Source: Streptomyces sp. NBC_01288
GTDB lineage: Bacteria > Actinomycetota > Actinomycetes > Streptomycetales > Streptomycetaceae
Length of the DNA: 64,000 bases
Assembly (NCBI RefSeq): GCF_035982055.1
Contig: NZ_CP108427.1
Location: 2,232,001 to 2,296,000 of the forward strand
Direction: 5' to 3'
Shown: positions 54,421 to 63,999 of the stretch, piece after piece
Layout of the letters: each line of letters starts with the position of its first letter
How positions within the stretch are numbered: the first letter of the stretch is position 1
Made by a program: the position numbers and the translations under genes
Notes under the pieces: model-generated
Seen by the model: the letters and a program-made list of their open reading frames with translations, nothing else
Databases searched by the model: none
Told to the model about the DNA's origin: nothing

Positions 54421-56898
54421 CTATGTTGCGCAACTGTACAACCCTGAGGTGGAACGCAGACCCCTCAGGGCCAGGGCATACACACCGAGCACGGCTGCCA
54501 GGAGGACGTAGTAAGGGAGCGCCAGGCCCGTCATGCCCAGCGCGGCGCCCAGCGGGCTCAGGGGCAGCAGTACTCCCGCGGCGGCGAGCGCGACGGCGGC
54601 TCGCCCCACCGGCCCCGGTGCACCGCCCCTCGTCCGCAGGAGCAGCATCACCAGCGCCTGGGTGAGCAGGTTCTCCGTGAACCAGGCCGAGTGGAACAGG
54701 ACCTCGTCGTCCACGGCGCCCGGGCCGCGGAGCGCCAGTGCCACGACCGCGAACGTCGCCAGGTCCGCGACCGCGTTCAGCACCCCGAACCCGGTGATGA
54801 AGCGCAGGAACGCCCGCGGCCGCAGCACGGTCGGGCGGCGCAGCGCCTCCGCGCCGGGACGGTCGTGGGCGAAGGCCAGTTGGGCGGCGTCGAAGCAGAG
54901 GTTCTGGGCGAGCACCTGGGCCGGGAGCATCGGCAGGAAGGGCAGCAGCAGGCCCGCCGCGAGCATCGCGATGACGTTGCCGAGGTTCGAGGAGAGCGTG
55001 ATCCGCAGGTACGAGGCGATGTTCGCGCTGCTGTGCCGCCCGGCCGTGACCGCGTGCCGGATCGCGGCGAGGTCCTTGCCGGCGAGCACGACGTCGGCGG
55101 CCTCCCGGGCCACGTCCACGGCGGCGCGCGGCGCGATGCCGACGTCGGCGGCGCGCAGCGCGGGTACGTCGTTCAGGCCGTCCCCGAGGAAGCCGACCGT
55201 GTGCCCGGCCGCGCGCAGGGCGGCGACCGCGCGGGCCTTGTCCTGGGGCGTGCGGCGCGCCTCGACCCGCACGTCCCCCGGCGCCAGCCCCAGCTCCCGG
55301 CACACCCGCGCCGCCGTCGCCGGATGGTCACCCGTGAGGATCCGCACGCCGACACCCAGGCCGGCCAGGGCCCGTAGTGCTTCTCCGGCGTCCGGGTTCA
55401 GGGCGTCGTGGAACGTCACCAACCCCCGGAAGACCAGGCCCCGTTCGTCGGCGGGGCCGTAGTCACGCGCGCGTGCGGGGCGTTCGGCGGTGGCGACCGC
55501 CAGGATGCGCAGCCCGGACTCCGCCTCCCGCTCGGCCAGGGTGAGCAGCCGGTCGCGCTCCACGGCGGCCACCGCACACCGGTCCAGTACGTCCTCCACC
55601 GCGCCCTTCACGATCAGCGTGTGCGTGCCGAGCGCCTCGCCCCGCACCACCGCCGTCGCGAGCCGCCGTACCGGATCGAAGGGCACGGCCCCGACCCCGT
55701 CGTACTCCTCCCCCACCGGCCCCGCCGCCTCCAGCAGCGCCTCGTCGAGCGCGTCCGGCACGGGCGCCTCGGCGAGTTGGAGGGTCCACCAGGCGGCTGT
55801 GGCGGCCAGCCGCAGGACGTCGGGATCGGTGAGGCCGTCGGGGCCGAGGGCGCGTTCCACGACCGGGCGGTCCTGGGTGAGCGTGCCGGTCTTGTCGAGG
55901 CAGAGGACGTCCACGGCGCCGAGGTCGTGCAGCGCGGGGAGCCGCCGGACGACGACACCGTGCGTACGGGCGAGGAGCGCGGCCCCGCGCGCGAGGCACG
56001 TCGTCACGATCACCGGAAGCATCTCGGGCGTCAGCCCGACCGCCACCGCGACGGCGAACGGCAGCGTCGCCAGGCCCCGCCCGCGCAACGCCGCGTTGGC
56101 CATGAGGACGAGCGGGGGCGTCAGCAGCATGAACCGGATCAGCACCCAGGAGATGCCGTGCACGGACCGGTCGAACGCGCTCGCCTCCCGCCGCACAGGC
56201 CCGCCGTGCGCGGCGGCGAACCGGGTCCGCGCCCCCGTCGCCAGCACGACCGCCGTGGCACTCCCGGAGACGACACCGCTGCCCTGAAAGCAGAGATACG
56301 GCTGCGCGAAGGGGCCCCCGTCCGCCGCGCCGGGCAGTTCTACGGCCGCCTTGCCGACCGGCGCGGACTCGCCGGTGAGGGCGGCCTGGTGCACGGTCAG
56401 CCCGGTCGCGCGCAGGAGTCGTACGTCCGCGGGGACGAGGTCGCCGGGCCCGAGCCGGATCACATCGCCCGGCACCAGCTCGGCGACCGGTGTCTCCCTG
56501 GCCCGTACCGGCGCGTCCGCGTCCGTGCGGCGCAGCACGCAGGCGGTGGCGCCGACCAGCTCGCGCAGGTCGTGCAGGGAGCGGTCGGCCCGGTGTTCCC
56601 CGCTCGTGCGCAGCACGCAGCTCACCGCGACCAGGGCGAGGATCACCGCGGCGGTGCCCCAGGAGGCGACGAGTGCCGAGACCAGCCCGAGGCAGAGCAG
56701 GACGGCGGTGAAGGGGTCGCGCAGGCTGCGCAGGAACAGGCGGGGCCAGGAGGGCGTACGGCGCCGGGGAACCGTGTTCTCGCCGGTCGCCGCGAGCCGG
56801 GCCGCGGCCTCCGGGTCGGTCAGTCCGCGCGGGCCGGTGTCCAGCTGCCGCAGCACCTGGAGCGGGGTGTGCCGGTGGGCGGCGGTGTCAGAGGCCAC
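54421..56898 (-). CDS. mgtA: Magnesium-importing P-type ATPase MgtA
   Basis: 825-residue P3B-type ATPase. It has the cation-ATPase N-terminal segment, E1-E2 domain with HQAALTGESAPV, membrane helix VAVAVGLTPEMLPVIVTTCL with the MgtA-type PEMLP ion site, phosphorylation site CLDKTGTLTQD, and the GFLGDGLNDVPALRAADVGI hinge. GTG 56898 overlaps the ArsR-like gene stop by 11 bases, so transport and regulator are co-expressed. Mg2+ import is inferred from family motifs. Confidence 0.9.
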   Translation of the reverse strand: MASDTAAHRHTPLQVLRQLDTGPRGLTDPEAAARLAATGENTVPRRRTPSWPRLFLRSLRDPFTAVLLCLGLVSALVASWGTAAVILALVAVSCVLRTSGEHRADRSLHDLRELVGATACVLRRTDADAPVRARETPVAELVPGDVIRLGPGDLVPADVRLLRATGLTVHQAALTGESAPVGKAAVELPGAADGGPFAQPYLCFQGSGVVSGSATAVVLATGARTRFAAAHGGPVRREASAFDRSVHGISWVLIRFMLLTPPLVLMANAALRGRGLATLPFAVAVAVGLTPEMLPVIVTTCLARGAALLARTHGVVVRRLPALHDLGAVDVLCLDKTGTLTQDRPVVERALGPDGLTDPDVLRLAATAAWWTLQLAEAPVPDALDEALLEAAGPVGEEYDGVGAVPFDPVRRLATAVVRGEALGTHTLIVKGAVEDVLDRCAVAAVERDRLLTLAEREAESGLRILAVATAERPARARDYGPADERGLVFRGLVTFHDALNPDAGEALRALAGLGVGVRILTGDHPATAARVCRELGLAPGDVRVEARRTPQDKARAVAALRAAGHTVGFLGDGLNDVPALRAADVGIAPRAAVDVAREAADVVLAGKDLAAIRHAVTAGRHSSANIASYLRITLSSNLGNVIAMLAAGLLLPFLPMLPAQVLAQNLCFDAAQLAFAHDRPGAEALRRPTVLRPRAFLRFITGFGVLNAVADLATFAVVALALRGPGAVDDEVLFHSAWFTENLLTQALVMLLLRTRGGAPGPVGRAAVALAAAGVLLPLSPLGAALGMTGLALPYYVLLAAVLGVYALALRGLRSTSGLYSCAT

Positions 56899-57244
56899 GG
56901 AGTCGGGGGGCGGGGAGATCGGCCCGGTCGGCGCGGTCGCCGATGCGGGTGACCGCGAGCCGGACGACGTCGACCACGTCGGGGTCGTCGACGAAGTACA
57001 CCTGACGGCGGCCCTCGCGGCGGGACCGGACCAGGCCGGCGAGCTTCAGTTTGGTGAGGTGCTGGCTGACCGCGGGCAGCGCGCCGCCGACCCGCTCCGC
57101 GAGCCCGGTGACATCGCTCTCGCCCTGGGCCAGCGCCCACACGATGTGCAGCCGTGCGGGCGAGGCCAGCAGCCCGAAGGCCGCGGCGGCGTCCGCGAGC
57201 ACGTCGGCGGACGGGTCCTCGAAGCCGCTGCCGGCTGTCGCCAC
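56888..57244 (-). CDS. ArsR/SmtB-family repressor
   Basis: 118 residues from GTG 57244. Winged helix-turn-helix FGLLASPARLHIVWALAQGES, LAERVGGALPAVSQHLTKLKLAGLV, RREGRRQVYFVDD. No ELCVCDL-type metal-binding Cys pair is present; His and Asp in the C-terminal VDDPDVVDVV helix could bind metal as in alpha-5 sites. Just upstream of and overlapping mgtA, so it probably controls that transporter. Confidence 0.88.
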   Translation of the reverse strand: MATAGSGFEDPSADVLADAAAAFGLLASPARLHIVWALAQGESDVTGLAERVGGALPAVSQHLTKLKLAGLVRSRREGRRQVYFVDDPDVVDVVRLAVTRIGDRADRADLPAPRLRGL

Positions 57245-57391
57245 CGCCGTCGCCTCCCGTCCCTGACCGGTCCCGTTCGTGAACGGCCCAGTCTAGGCGG
57301 CCGGAACTTCTCCCCGGTCCGGGGAGTTTCCACGGTGCCGCAGACGCACGACTGCTCGCCTGGGGCACGACTTACTACATATGGAGTTCGC

Positions 57392-57847
57392 ATGGCCCTG
57401 TGGGACCGCTTCAAGGAGTCCGCGTCGACGATGCAGACCCAGCTCGTGGCGAAGAAGAACGACCTGAAGAGCGGGGCGTTCCGCGACGCGAGCATGGCGA
57501 TGTGCGCACTCGTGGCGGCGGCCGACGGGACGGTCGACCCGTCGGAGCGGCAGCGTGTCGCCCAGCTCATCGCGAGCAACGAGGTGCTTCAGAACTTCGA
57601 CGCGACGGACCTCCAGCGCCGTTTCGACGAGAACCTGAACAAGCTGACGGCCGACTTCGCCCTCGGCAAGGTCAGCGTGCTCCAGGAGATCGCCAAGGCG
57701 AAGAAGAAGCCCGCCGAGGCGCGTGCCGTGATCCAGATCGGCATCGTGATCGGCGGCGCGGACGGCGACTTCGACAAGACCGAGCAGGCCGTGGTCCGCG
57801 AGGCGTGCTTCAGCCTCGATCTGCCGCCGCACGAGTTCGACCTCTGA
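57392..57847 (+). CDS. TerB-like tellurite resistance protein
   Basis: 151 residues from ATG 57392, GGAG six bases upstream. The start ALWDRFKESASTMQTQL is typical for Streptomyces TerB proteins. The acidic pattern ADGTVDPSERQRV and GADGDFDKTEQAVVREAC supply the two metal-binding repeats of the domain. It stands alone without other ter genes. Role probably stress-related metal sensing; tellurite resistance not shown. Confidence 0.88.
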   Translation: MALWDRFKESASTMQTQLVAKKNDLKSGAFRDASMAMCALVAAADGTVDPSERQRVAQLIASNEVLQNFDATDLQRRFDENLNKLTADFALGKVSVLQEIAKAKKKPAEARAVIQIGIVIGGADGDFDKTEQAVVREACFSLDLPPHEFDL

Positions 57848-58216
57848 CCTGCCGCCGACTCCCCCTTGTCGTGCGGGAGTTGGCGCACGCCTGACGACCT
57901 GGACCGCGGTCCGATCCACGCCCCGCCCCTCGGCGGCCGGGCAGCCCTTCGGGAGGATCGGCCGCGGTCCTTGGCATGAGCATCTGTTCCCCGGCCCGTC
58001 ATCTCCTCCTCGGACCGCTCAACTTCCTTACGCCGTCGAGATGATCACAATGCGGCGCCAACAACTCACTCCATGTCGCTGCTCACTTGACTACCAGTGG
58101 TCGCACGCGATTGGCTCCGGCCCAACGGGAGTAACCCGGTCGGCGCACCTCATACGGCTCCGGGCGCACCCTCCCCGTCCCCGAGCTCGGCCGCACAGCG
58201 AGGTGCCGCACCCCCC
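57848..58216. other. Intergenic region, 369 bases
   Basis: No gene or RNA identified. TTCCTTACGCCGTCGAGATGATCACAAT at about 58023-58050 is less GC-rich and may hold promoter elements for the binding-protein gene. No clear terminator follows the TerB-like gene. Confidence 0.35.
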
Positions 58217-59230
58217 ATGACCACTCCACCCTCACCTCACGCTCCCTCCCGTCTGATACGCGGCACGGCGCTCAGCCTCGCCGTGACGGGCTGTCTGCTG
58301 CTCTCCGGCTGCTCGTCGAGCGTTGGTTCCGACTCCGGCAAGGACACGGCCGGTGCCGCGAACACGGGCCGGCTCAAGATCGCGCTGGTCACCCACGCGA
58401 GCAAGGGCGACGCCTTCTGGCTGCTGGTGCAGAAGGGCGCCGAGGCCGCCGCGGCCAAGGACGGCGTCGACCTGACGTACGCGAGCGACCCCGACGCCAC
58501 CGGACAGGCGGAGCTGGTGCGGAACGCGATCAAGGACGGGGTCGACGGCATCGCGCTGACGCTCGCCAAGCCGGCCGCGATGAAGGGGCCGATCAAGGAG
58601 GCCAAGGCCTCGGACATTCCCGTGGTCGGCCTCAACTCCGGTATCGACTCCTGGCAGTCGGAGGGCGTCCTGGAGTTCTTCGGGCAGGACGAGAGCGTCG
58701 CGGGCCGCGCCGTCGGCCAGAAACTGGACGCCCTCAAGGCCAAGCACGCCCTGTGCGTGATCCACGAGCGGGGCAATGTCGCCCTGGAGGCACGCTGCGC
58801 GGGCGTGAAGAAGGCGTTCAGCGGCGAGACCGACATGCTCTACGTGGACGGCACCGACATGGACGCCGTGTCCGCGGGGGTCACGGACCGGCTGAAGCAG
58901 GACCCCAGCATCGACGAAGTGGTCATGATGGGCGCCGATTTCGCACTGGCCGCGGTCAAGTCCGTCAAGGCGGCGGGCAGCAGAGCGAAGGTCGCGACCT
59001 TCGACCTCAACTCGACCCTGGTCAAGGCCGTGCAGAGCGGCGACGTACAGTTCGCGGTCGATCAACAGCCTTATCTGCAGGGCTATCTGGCCGTGAACTC
59101 GTTGTGGCTCTACAAGACCAACGGCAACATCAGTGGCGGCGGGGTGGCTCCCGTGCTCACCGGCCCGGCGTTCGTGACGAAGACGAACGTCGGCGCGGTC
59201 GCGAGGTTCGCGGCCGACGGAACGCGCTGA
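58217..59230 (+). CDS. Orphan sugar-type substrate-binding lipoprotein
   Basis: 337 residues from ATG 58217. Signal peptide with lipobox LLLSGC. The body is a LacI/ribose-type periplasmic binding protein (Peripla_BP_4): IALVTHASKGDAFWLLVQKG, DGIALTLAKPAAM, VVGLNSGIDSW, QYLAV-like QPYLQGYLAVNSL. No permease or ATPase follows; instead a conservon sensor kinase begins 39 bases later on the same strand. It may deliver a ligand signal to that kinase. Confidence 0.87.
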   Translation: MTTPPSPHAPSRLIRGTALSLAVTGCLLLSGCSSSVGSDSGKDTAGAANTGRLKIALVTHASKGDAFWLLVQKGAEAAAAKDGVDLTYASDPDATGQAELVRNAIKDGVDGIALTLAKPAAMKGPIKEAKASDIPVVGLNSGIDSWQSEGVLEFFGQDESVAGRAVGQKLDALKAKHALCVIHERGNVALEARCAGVKKAFSGETDMLYVDGTDMDAVSAGVTDRLKQDPSIDEVVMMGADFALAAVKSVKAAGSRAKVATFDLNSTLVKAVQSGDVQFAVDQQPYLQGYLAVNSLWLYKTNGNISGGGVAPVLTGPAFVTKTNVGAVARFAADGTR

Positions 59231-59269
59231 CCGGACACTTCGTACGAGGATGTAGCGAGGACGACCACG

Positions 59270-61666
59270 ATGTCTCCACGGACAGGTGCCCGGCGCCGCG
59301 TCGGTTCCATACGTCTTTCCCTGATCCTGCTCGCCCTGGTCCCCAGCGTCACGCTGGCCGCCATGTGGGGCGTGACGACGACCCAGATGTTCGCGGAGGG
59401 GCTACGGCTGCGCTCGCAGACGGAGTTGAGCAGGTCGACCGGCGCCATGGGCACCGAGGCCGCGCTCGCGCTCCAGAAGGAGCGCACTCTCTCGGCGGCG
59501 TGGATGGCGAATCCGCACGGCTCCCAGGCCGCGCTGGAGGCCCAGCGCGCGGCGACGGACAAGGCGGTGGCCCAACTCGTGGCCCAGTCGGGGGCGATCA
59601 AGAAGGCGCCGTCCCGGATCAGGGACCGGATGTACTCGGTCGTCGCGTCCGTGGACAGCCTGGAGTACTACCGGGACCAGGTGGACAAACCCACCGACAT
59701 CACGCCCCAGCAGGTGCTGGACCAGTACACCTCGATCATCGACGACCAGATCCAGGCGTTCCAGGAGCTGTCCCAGGTCGACGACGGCGACCTCACCTCG
59801 CAGGCGGAGCCGCTCGTCGCGCTGGAGCACGGTGCGGAGCTGGTCTCCCAGGAGGACGCGCAGCTGACGCTGGCCTGGCACTCCGGGCACCTGGACAACG
59901 AGTCGTGGGAGCAGTTCGCCGAGCTGGTGCACGCCCGGCGCTGGCTGGTCGAGGACCAGATCGCCACCGGGTTCCAGGGTGCCGCCAAGACGAGGATCGA
60001 GCACATTCTGCAGAGCGTCGAGTGGAGCACCCTGGAGTCCACGGAGGACGCGGTGCTCAGGGCCGGTACGGCGGGCAGGGCGGAACCGGACGACGGCTCG
60101 GCCGGCCGGATCGTCCTGCCCGACGAGCAGAAGCAGTGGAACGCGGCACTGACCGAAGTCGCCGACCAGTACACGGTGTTGATCAGGCAGCAGACGTCCG
60201 GGCTCCTCGACCGCAGCTCCGACAAGGCGCACAACCTGCTCGTCACGGCCGCCTCGCTGAGCGCGGGCGGACTCGCCGCCCTGCTGCTCTGCGTCGGCAT
60301 GTCCTGGCGGATCACCCGCTCCCTGTCCCGCCGGCTGCGCGGTCTGAAGGCGGCCACGCTGGGCCTCGCCGAGGACCGACTGCCCGATGTGGTGGCCCGG
60401 TTGAACCGGGGCGAGAAGATCGACGTCGAGTCGGCGACCCCGCCCCTGGACTACGGCAACGACGAACTCGGCCAGGTGGCGCAGGCGTTCAACACCGCGC
60501 AGCGCACCGCCGTGCACACCGCGGTCGAACTCGCCGACACCCGGAGGGGTTTCCAGAAGGTCATCCTCGGCATCGCCCGGCAGAGCCAGAACCTGGTCAA
60601 CCTCCAGCTGACCAAGCTCGACCAGCTGGAGCGTCGGCACGACGACCCCGAGGTCCTGCGCGGCCTGTACGAACTGGACTCCACGGCAAGCCAGTTGCGC
60701 CGCTACGAGGAGAACCTCGTCGTCATCAGCGGCGAGCAGCCGCGCCGCAGCTGGACCGAGCCGGTCGCCCTCATCGACATCCTGCGCAGCGCCGTGGGTG
60801 AAGTCGCCCAGTACCAGCGGGTGGAGGTGCACACCGAGGAGGAGGTGTGCCTCGCGCCGCCCGCGGTCGCCGACGTGATCCACCTGCTGGCCGAGCTGAT
60901 CGACAACGCGACCGTGTACTCCCCCGCGCCGAGCCCGGTCGGGGTGCGGGCCGCGATGGTCGCCAAGGGGCTCGTCATCGAGGTCGAGGACCGCGGGCTC
61001 GGCATGTCGGAGGAGGACTACGCCTCGCTCAACGAACAGCTGGCGGTGGCACCGCAGTTCGACGTGGTCGCCCTCGCCGACGACCTCCGGCTCGGCATGT
61101 TCGTGATCGCCCGGCTCGCCACCCGGCACAGCATCGCGGTGACCCTGCGCTCCTCGCCGTACGGCGGCACGACCGCGATCGTGCTGATCCCGCACGAGAT
61201 CGTCGTACCCGAGGCACCCGAGGAGCCCGCCCGGGGCGCGGCACGAGCGGCCGATGCCGAGGCCGTCGTAGCGGAGAAGACGGAGAAGGCGGCCGGCTCC
61301 ACAGCAACAACCGCCGTGGCCGATCGGGCAGTTGACGCGTCGAGTCCCGCACCCAAGGGCCGTCCCGTCGTCCCCCCGGCGCGGTCGCCCGAGTCCGAGT
61401 CGGTGACGGCCGGGCTCGGTGGGCTGACCCCGTTGCCGCGGCGGGTGCCGCAGACCAGTCTGGCCAGTGAGTTGCGGGAGGAGGCCGGGGCGGTCGAGGA
61501 GGACCTGGAGCTGGAAGACTTCACCGCGGAGCGTGCGGCTTCCTCGCTGGCCGGGTTCCAGCGCGGCACGTTCCAGGCGCGAGACTCCATCGACGACGAC
61601 GCGCCTTCGCAGTACGACCGGGAGGAAGCAGCAGCCTCCCCGAATCCGCCCGCCGACCGCTCATGA
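59270..61666 (+). CDS. cvnA: Conservon histidine kinase-like sensor CvnA
   Basis: 798 residues. N-terminal helix (SLILLALVPSVTLAAMW), an external nitrate/nitrite-sensing (NIT) domain to about 320, a second helix (NLLVTAASLSAGGLAALLL), a HAMP-like stretch, then a kinase region. IHLLAELIDNATVYSPAPSPV (N-box), VEDRGLGMSEEDY (G1) and GMFVIARLATRH (G2) bind ATP. The dimerisation segment carries no obvious phospho-His. A low-complexity tail follows. Its stop overlaps cvnB (ATGA). Confidence 0.93.
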   Translation: MSPRTGARRRVGSIRLSLILLALVPSVTLAAMWGVTTTQMFAEGLRLRSQTELSRSTGAMGTEAALALQKERTLSAAWMANPHGSQAALEAQRAATDKAVAQLVAQSGAIKKAPSRIRDRMYSVVASVDSLEYYRDQVDKPTDITPQQVLDQYTSIIDDQIQAFQELSQVDDGDLTSQAEPLVALEHGAELVSQEDAQLTLAWHSGHLDNESWEQFAELVHARRWLVEDQIATGFQGAAKTRIEHILQSVEWSTLESTEDAVLRAGTAGRAEPDDGSAGRIVLPDEQKQWNAALTEVADQYTVLIRQQTSGLLDRSSDKAHNLLVTAASLSAGGLAALLLCVGMSWRITRSLSRRLRGLKAATLGLAEDRLPDVVARLNRGEKIDVESATPPLDYGNDELGQVAQAFNTAQRTAVHTAVELADTRRGFQKVILGIARQSQNLVNLQLTKLDQLERRHDDPEVLRGLYELDSTASQLRRYEENLVVISGEQPRRSWTEPVALIDILRSAVGEVAQYQRVEVHTEEEVCLAPPAVADVIHLLAELIDNATVYSPAPSPVGVRAAMVAKGLVIEVEDRGLGMSEEDYASLNEQLAVAPQFDVVALADDLRLGMFVIARLATRHSIAVTLRSSPYGGTTAIVLIPHEIVVPEAPEEPARGAARAADAEAVVAEKTEKAAGSTATTAVADRAVDASSPAPKGRPVVPPARSPESESVTAGLGGLTPLPRRVPQTSLASELREEAGAVEEDLELEDFTAERAASSLAGFQRGTFQARDSIDDDAPSQYDREEAAASPNPPADRS

Positions 61667-61677
61667 AGGACTCCGCC

Positions 61678-62109
61678 ATGACACGACCCGTCCCCGCCAC
61701 GCACACCCAGCTCGACCAGTTGCTCACCGGACTCGTGGACCGGGTGGCCGAGGTGAACCAGGCCGTCGTGCTGTCCGAGGACGGCCTGGTCGTCAGCAAG
61801 TCCACCGGGTTCCTGCGCGACGACGCCGAGCGGCTCGCGGCCACCGCGTCCGGGCTGATGAGCCTCAGCAAGGGGGTCAGCATGGACTTCCGGGGCGGCC
61901 CGGTGCGCCAGGCGCTGATCGAGATGGCGAACAGCTATCTCATCCTCACCTCGGCGGGCCCCGGCGCCCATCTGGTCGTCCTGACCGGTCCGGGCGCGGA
62001 CGTCGGGGTCGTGGCGTACCAGATGAACATGCTGGTGAAGAAGATAGGCGAGCATCTCAGCGCCGCGCCGCGGGCCAACGTCGGCCCCGCGGCCGGCTCC
62101 GGCGAGTGA
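61678..62109 (+). CDS. cvnB: Conservon Roadblock/LC7 protein CvnB
   Basis: 143 residues. ATG 61678 has AAGGA seven bases upstream; the ATGA at 61663 gives five more residues. Roadblock fold: LDQLLTGLVDRVAEVNQAVVLSEDGL, SLSKGVSMDFRGGPVRQALIEM, GAHLVVLTGPGADVGVVAYQMNMLVKKIGE. In characterised conservons CvnB interacts with the CvnD GTPase, as MglB does with MglA. Confidence 0.93.
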   Translation: MTRPVPATHTQLDQLLTGLVDRVAEVNQAVVLSEDGLVVSKSTGFLRDDAERLAATASGLMSLSKGVSMDFRGGPVRQALIEMANSYLILTSAGPGAHLVVLTGPGADVGVVAYQMNMLVKKIGEHLSAAPRANVGPAAGSGE

Positions 62110-62110
62110 G

Positions 62111-62470
62111 GTGAGCGGTGGCGACGCGGCGGGACGGCTCGTACGGCCGTTCACGCTGACCGGAGGCAGAACCCGGCCCAGCCGCGCCGATTTCACCCTC
62201 ATCACCACGGTGACCGCGGTCGATCCGGTGCCCGCGCGGGCGCCCCGGCCGCAGCCGGAGCAGTCCCGCATCCTGCGGCTGTGCGCCGAGCCGCTGGCGG
62301 TGGCGGAGGTCGCCGCTCTTGTCGACCTTCCGGTGAGCGTGGTAGTGATCATGCTCTGCGATCTGCTGGAGGACGGCCTGATCACGGCCCGGCCGCCGCA
62401 CCCGGTCTCCCGTACCAGCCCGGACATGGACCTGCTGCAGAAAGTGAGGGAGGGCCTTGACCGGCTCTGA
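62111..62470 (+). CDS. cvnC: Conservon DUF742 protein CvnC
   Basis: 119 residues, GTG 62111, one base after the cvnB stop. RLVRPFTLTGGRTRPSRADF is the family start; a winged-helix-like part, EVAALVDLPVSVVVIMLCDLLEDGLI, follows. Its end overlaps cvnD by 14 bases. Structural adaptor between CvnA and the GTPase. Confidence 0.92.
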   Translation: MSGGDAAGRLVRPFTLTGGRTRPSRADFTLITTVTAVDPVPARAPRPQPEQSRILRLCAEPLAVAEVAALVDLPVSVVVIMLCDLLEDGLITARPPHPVSRTSPDMDLLQKVREGLDRL

Positions 62471-63074
62471 CACCATCGCTCCGGCACCCGCGCCGCCCGA
62501 GACGGTCAAGATCCTGATCGCGGGGGGCTTCGGCGTCGGCAAGACCACGATGGTCGGTTCGGTGAGCGAGATCGCGCCGCTGCGCACCGAGGAACCGCTG
62601 ACCGTGGCGGGCCTCGCCGTCGACGACCTCGACGGCATCGAGGAGAAACGGGCCACCACCGTGGCCCTGGACTTCGGCCGCATCACCATCGGCCAGGACC
62701 TGGTGCTCTACCTCTTCGGCACCCCGGGCCAGCAGCGCTTCTGGTTCATGTGGAACGACCTGGCGCTCGGCGCACTCGGCGCGGTGGTCCTCATCGACGT
62801 CCGCCGCCCGAGGTCCAGCTTCGCGGCCGTCGACTTCTTCGAACGCCGGGGCATCCCGTTCGTGGTGGGCGTGAACGGCTTCTACGGCGAACACCCGTAC
62901 CCGGCGGAGGCCGTGCGCGAGGCGCTGGCCCTCCCCGAGGACGTCCGGGTGCTGCTCTGCGACGCCCGTGAGCGCGACTCGTGCCGGAACGTACTGATCG
63001 CGCTGCTGGACCAGTTGATCGAGGCGGCCATCGAGGACGGCGGGGGCGGCAGGCTCACTCGTCCGCCCCGCTGA
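62457..63074 (+). CDS. cvnD: Conservon GTPase CvnD
   Basis: 205 residues from TTG 62457, which lies just past a GAGGGAGGG site in cvnC. Small MglA-like GTPase: P-loop IAGGFGVGKTTMVGS, switch region with ATTVALDFGR, LFGTPGQQRFW as G3, and the VVGVNGFYGE (NKxD equivalent changed to NGF). It completes the ABCD order. No P450 follows, unlike some conservons. Its 3' end overlaps the convergent M81 gene by 20 bases. Confidence 0.93.
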   Translation: MTGSDTIAPAPAPPETVKILIAGGFGVGKTTMVGSVSEIAPLRTEEPLTVAGLAVDDLDGIEEKRATTVALDFGRITIGQDLVLYLFGTPGQQRFWFMWNDLALGALGAVVLIDVRRPRSSFAAVDFFERRGIPFVVGVNGFYGEHPYPAEAVREALALPEDVRVLLCDARERDSCRNVLIALLDQLIEAAIEDGGGGRLTRPPR

Positions 63075-63999
63075 GCGGCTCGTCCGAGGGGGCGATGATC
63101 CGGGCCGTGAGGTCCGGGTCGGGCATGTCCCGGTCGAAGGGGAACAGGGGCCGCCGGACGCGGTGATGCCCGAGCCGGACCAGGTCCTGGTCGACCCCGC
63201 CCGGGGTGAGGGCCATCTTCCAGTCCGCGGCCATGGCGAAGAGCTCGGGTTCGAGATAGCCGATCTTGACGAGCACGAGGTCGGCGGAGCGCGGGTCCAA
63301 CTCCAGGTCGGTGAAGTCGTGTTCGTGGTGGTACGGCTTCCGGAGCCGGGTCAGGATCACGTACACGCTACCGACTCTGAGGACGACCTCGGTCTCCGCG
63401 TCGCGGTCGCCGTGCCGGATCGAGTGCACGACCCCGGTGAGGGTGAGCGGGCCCGCGTGGCGGTCGTCGACCTCCGCGCCCGCCGTGACGGTGACGGTGG
63501 CGCCGATGCCGGCACGCTCCGCCGCGGCTACGGCGGACGGTCCGGGGAGCGACGCGTAGATGACCGTGGGGCCGCCCTCGTCCTTGAACTCCGGGCGTTC
63601 CAGGACCTGTTGGAGGCCCCAGGTGACGTCGCCGGCGCCGCCCGCGGTCGGGTTGTCGCCGGTGTCGCTGATGAAGTACGGGCGGGCGGTGGAGGCCAGG
63701 GCCTCGTCCAGGCAGTCGTCCAGGGTGCCGGTCGGGGCCACGAACTCGAAGTCGTGTCGCGCTTCCCAGAAGCCGCGCGCCAACTGTTCGGCGCCGGCTC
63801 GGACTTGCGGTTCCGACGGGCCGGTCACGACGACCGCGGCTCGGTTGCGGGGCTCGTCCGCCCAGGCGTAGCCGACCCAGATCGCCGCGTCGGTGACTCC
63901 GGCTTCCGCCTCGACCTCTTCTACGGCCGCGTAGACGCTCTTCGCCGGTTCGATGCGGGTGGAGGTCTGTTCGCCTGCGAGCAGTACGGGGACCGGGAT
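63055..63999 (-). CDS. M81-family metallopeptidase, partial
   Basis: The frame is open from the window end to 63055 (315 codons visible including the stop), so the 5' part lies outside. MlrC-like C-terminal and middle regions: VLLAGEQTSTRIEPA, IWVGYAWADEPRNRAAVVV, YFISDTGDNPTAGGAGDVTW with the Asn-Pro/Gly loop, DLVLVKIGYLEPEL. MlrC in Sphingomonas degrades microcystin linear peptides; Streptomyces homologues have unknown substrates. Convergent overlap with cvnD. Confidence 0.88.
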   Translation of the reverse strand: MPVPVLLAGEQTSTRIEPAKSVYAAVEEVEAEAGVTDAAIWVGYAWADEPRNRAAVVVTGPSEPQVRAGAEQLARGFWEARHDFEFVAPTGTLDDCLDEALASTARPYFISDTGDNPTAGGAGDVTWGLQQVLERPEFKDEGGPTVIYASLPGPSAVAAAERAGIGATVTVTAGAEVDDRHAGPLTLTGVVHSIRHGDRDAETEVVLRVGSVYVILTRLRKPYHHEHDFTDLELDPRSADLVLVKIGYLEPELFAMAADWKMALTPGGVDQDLVRLGHHRVRRPLFPFDRDMPDPDLTARIIAPSDEPLSGADE

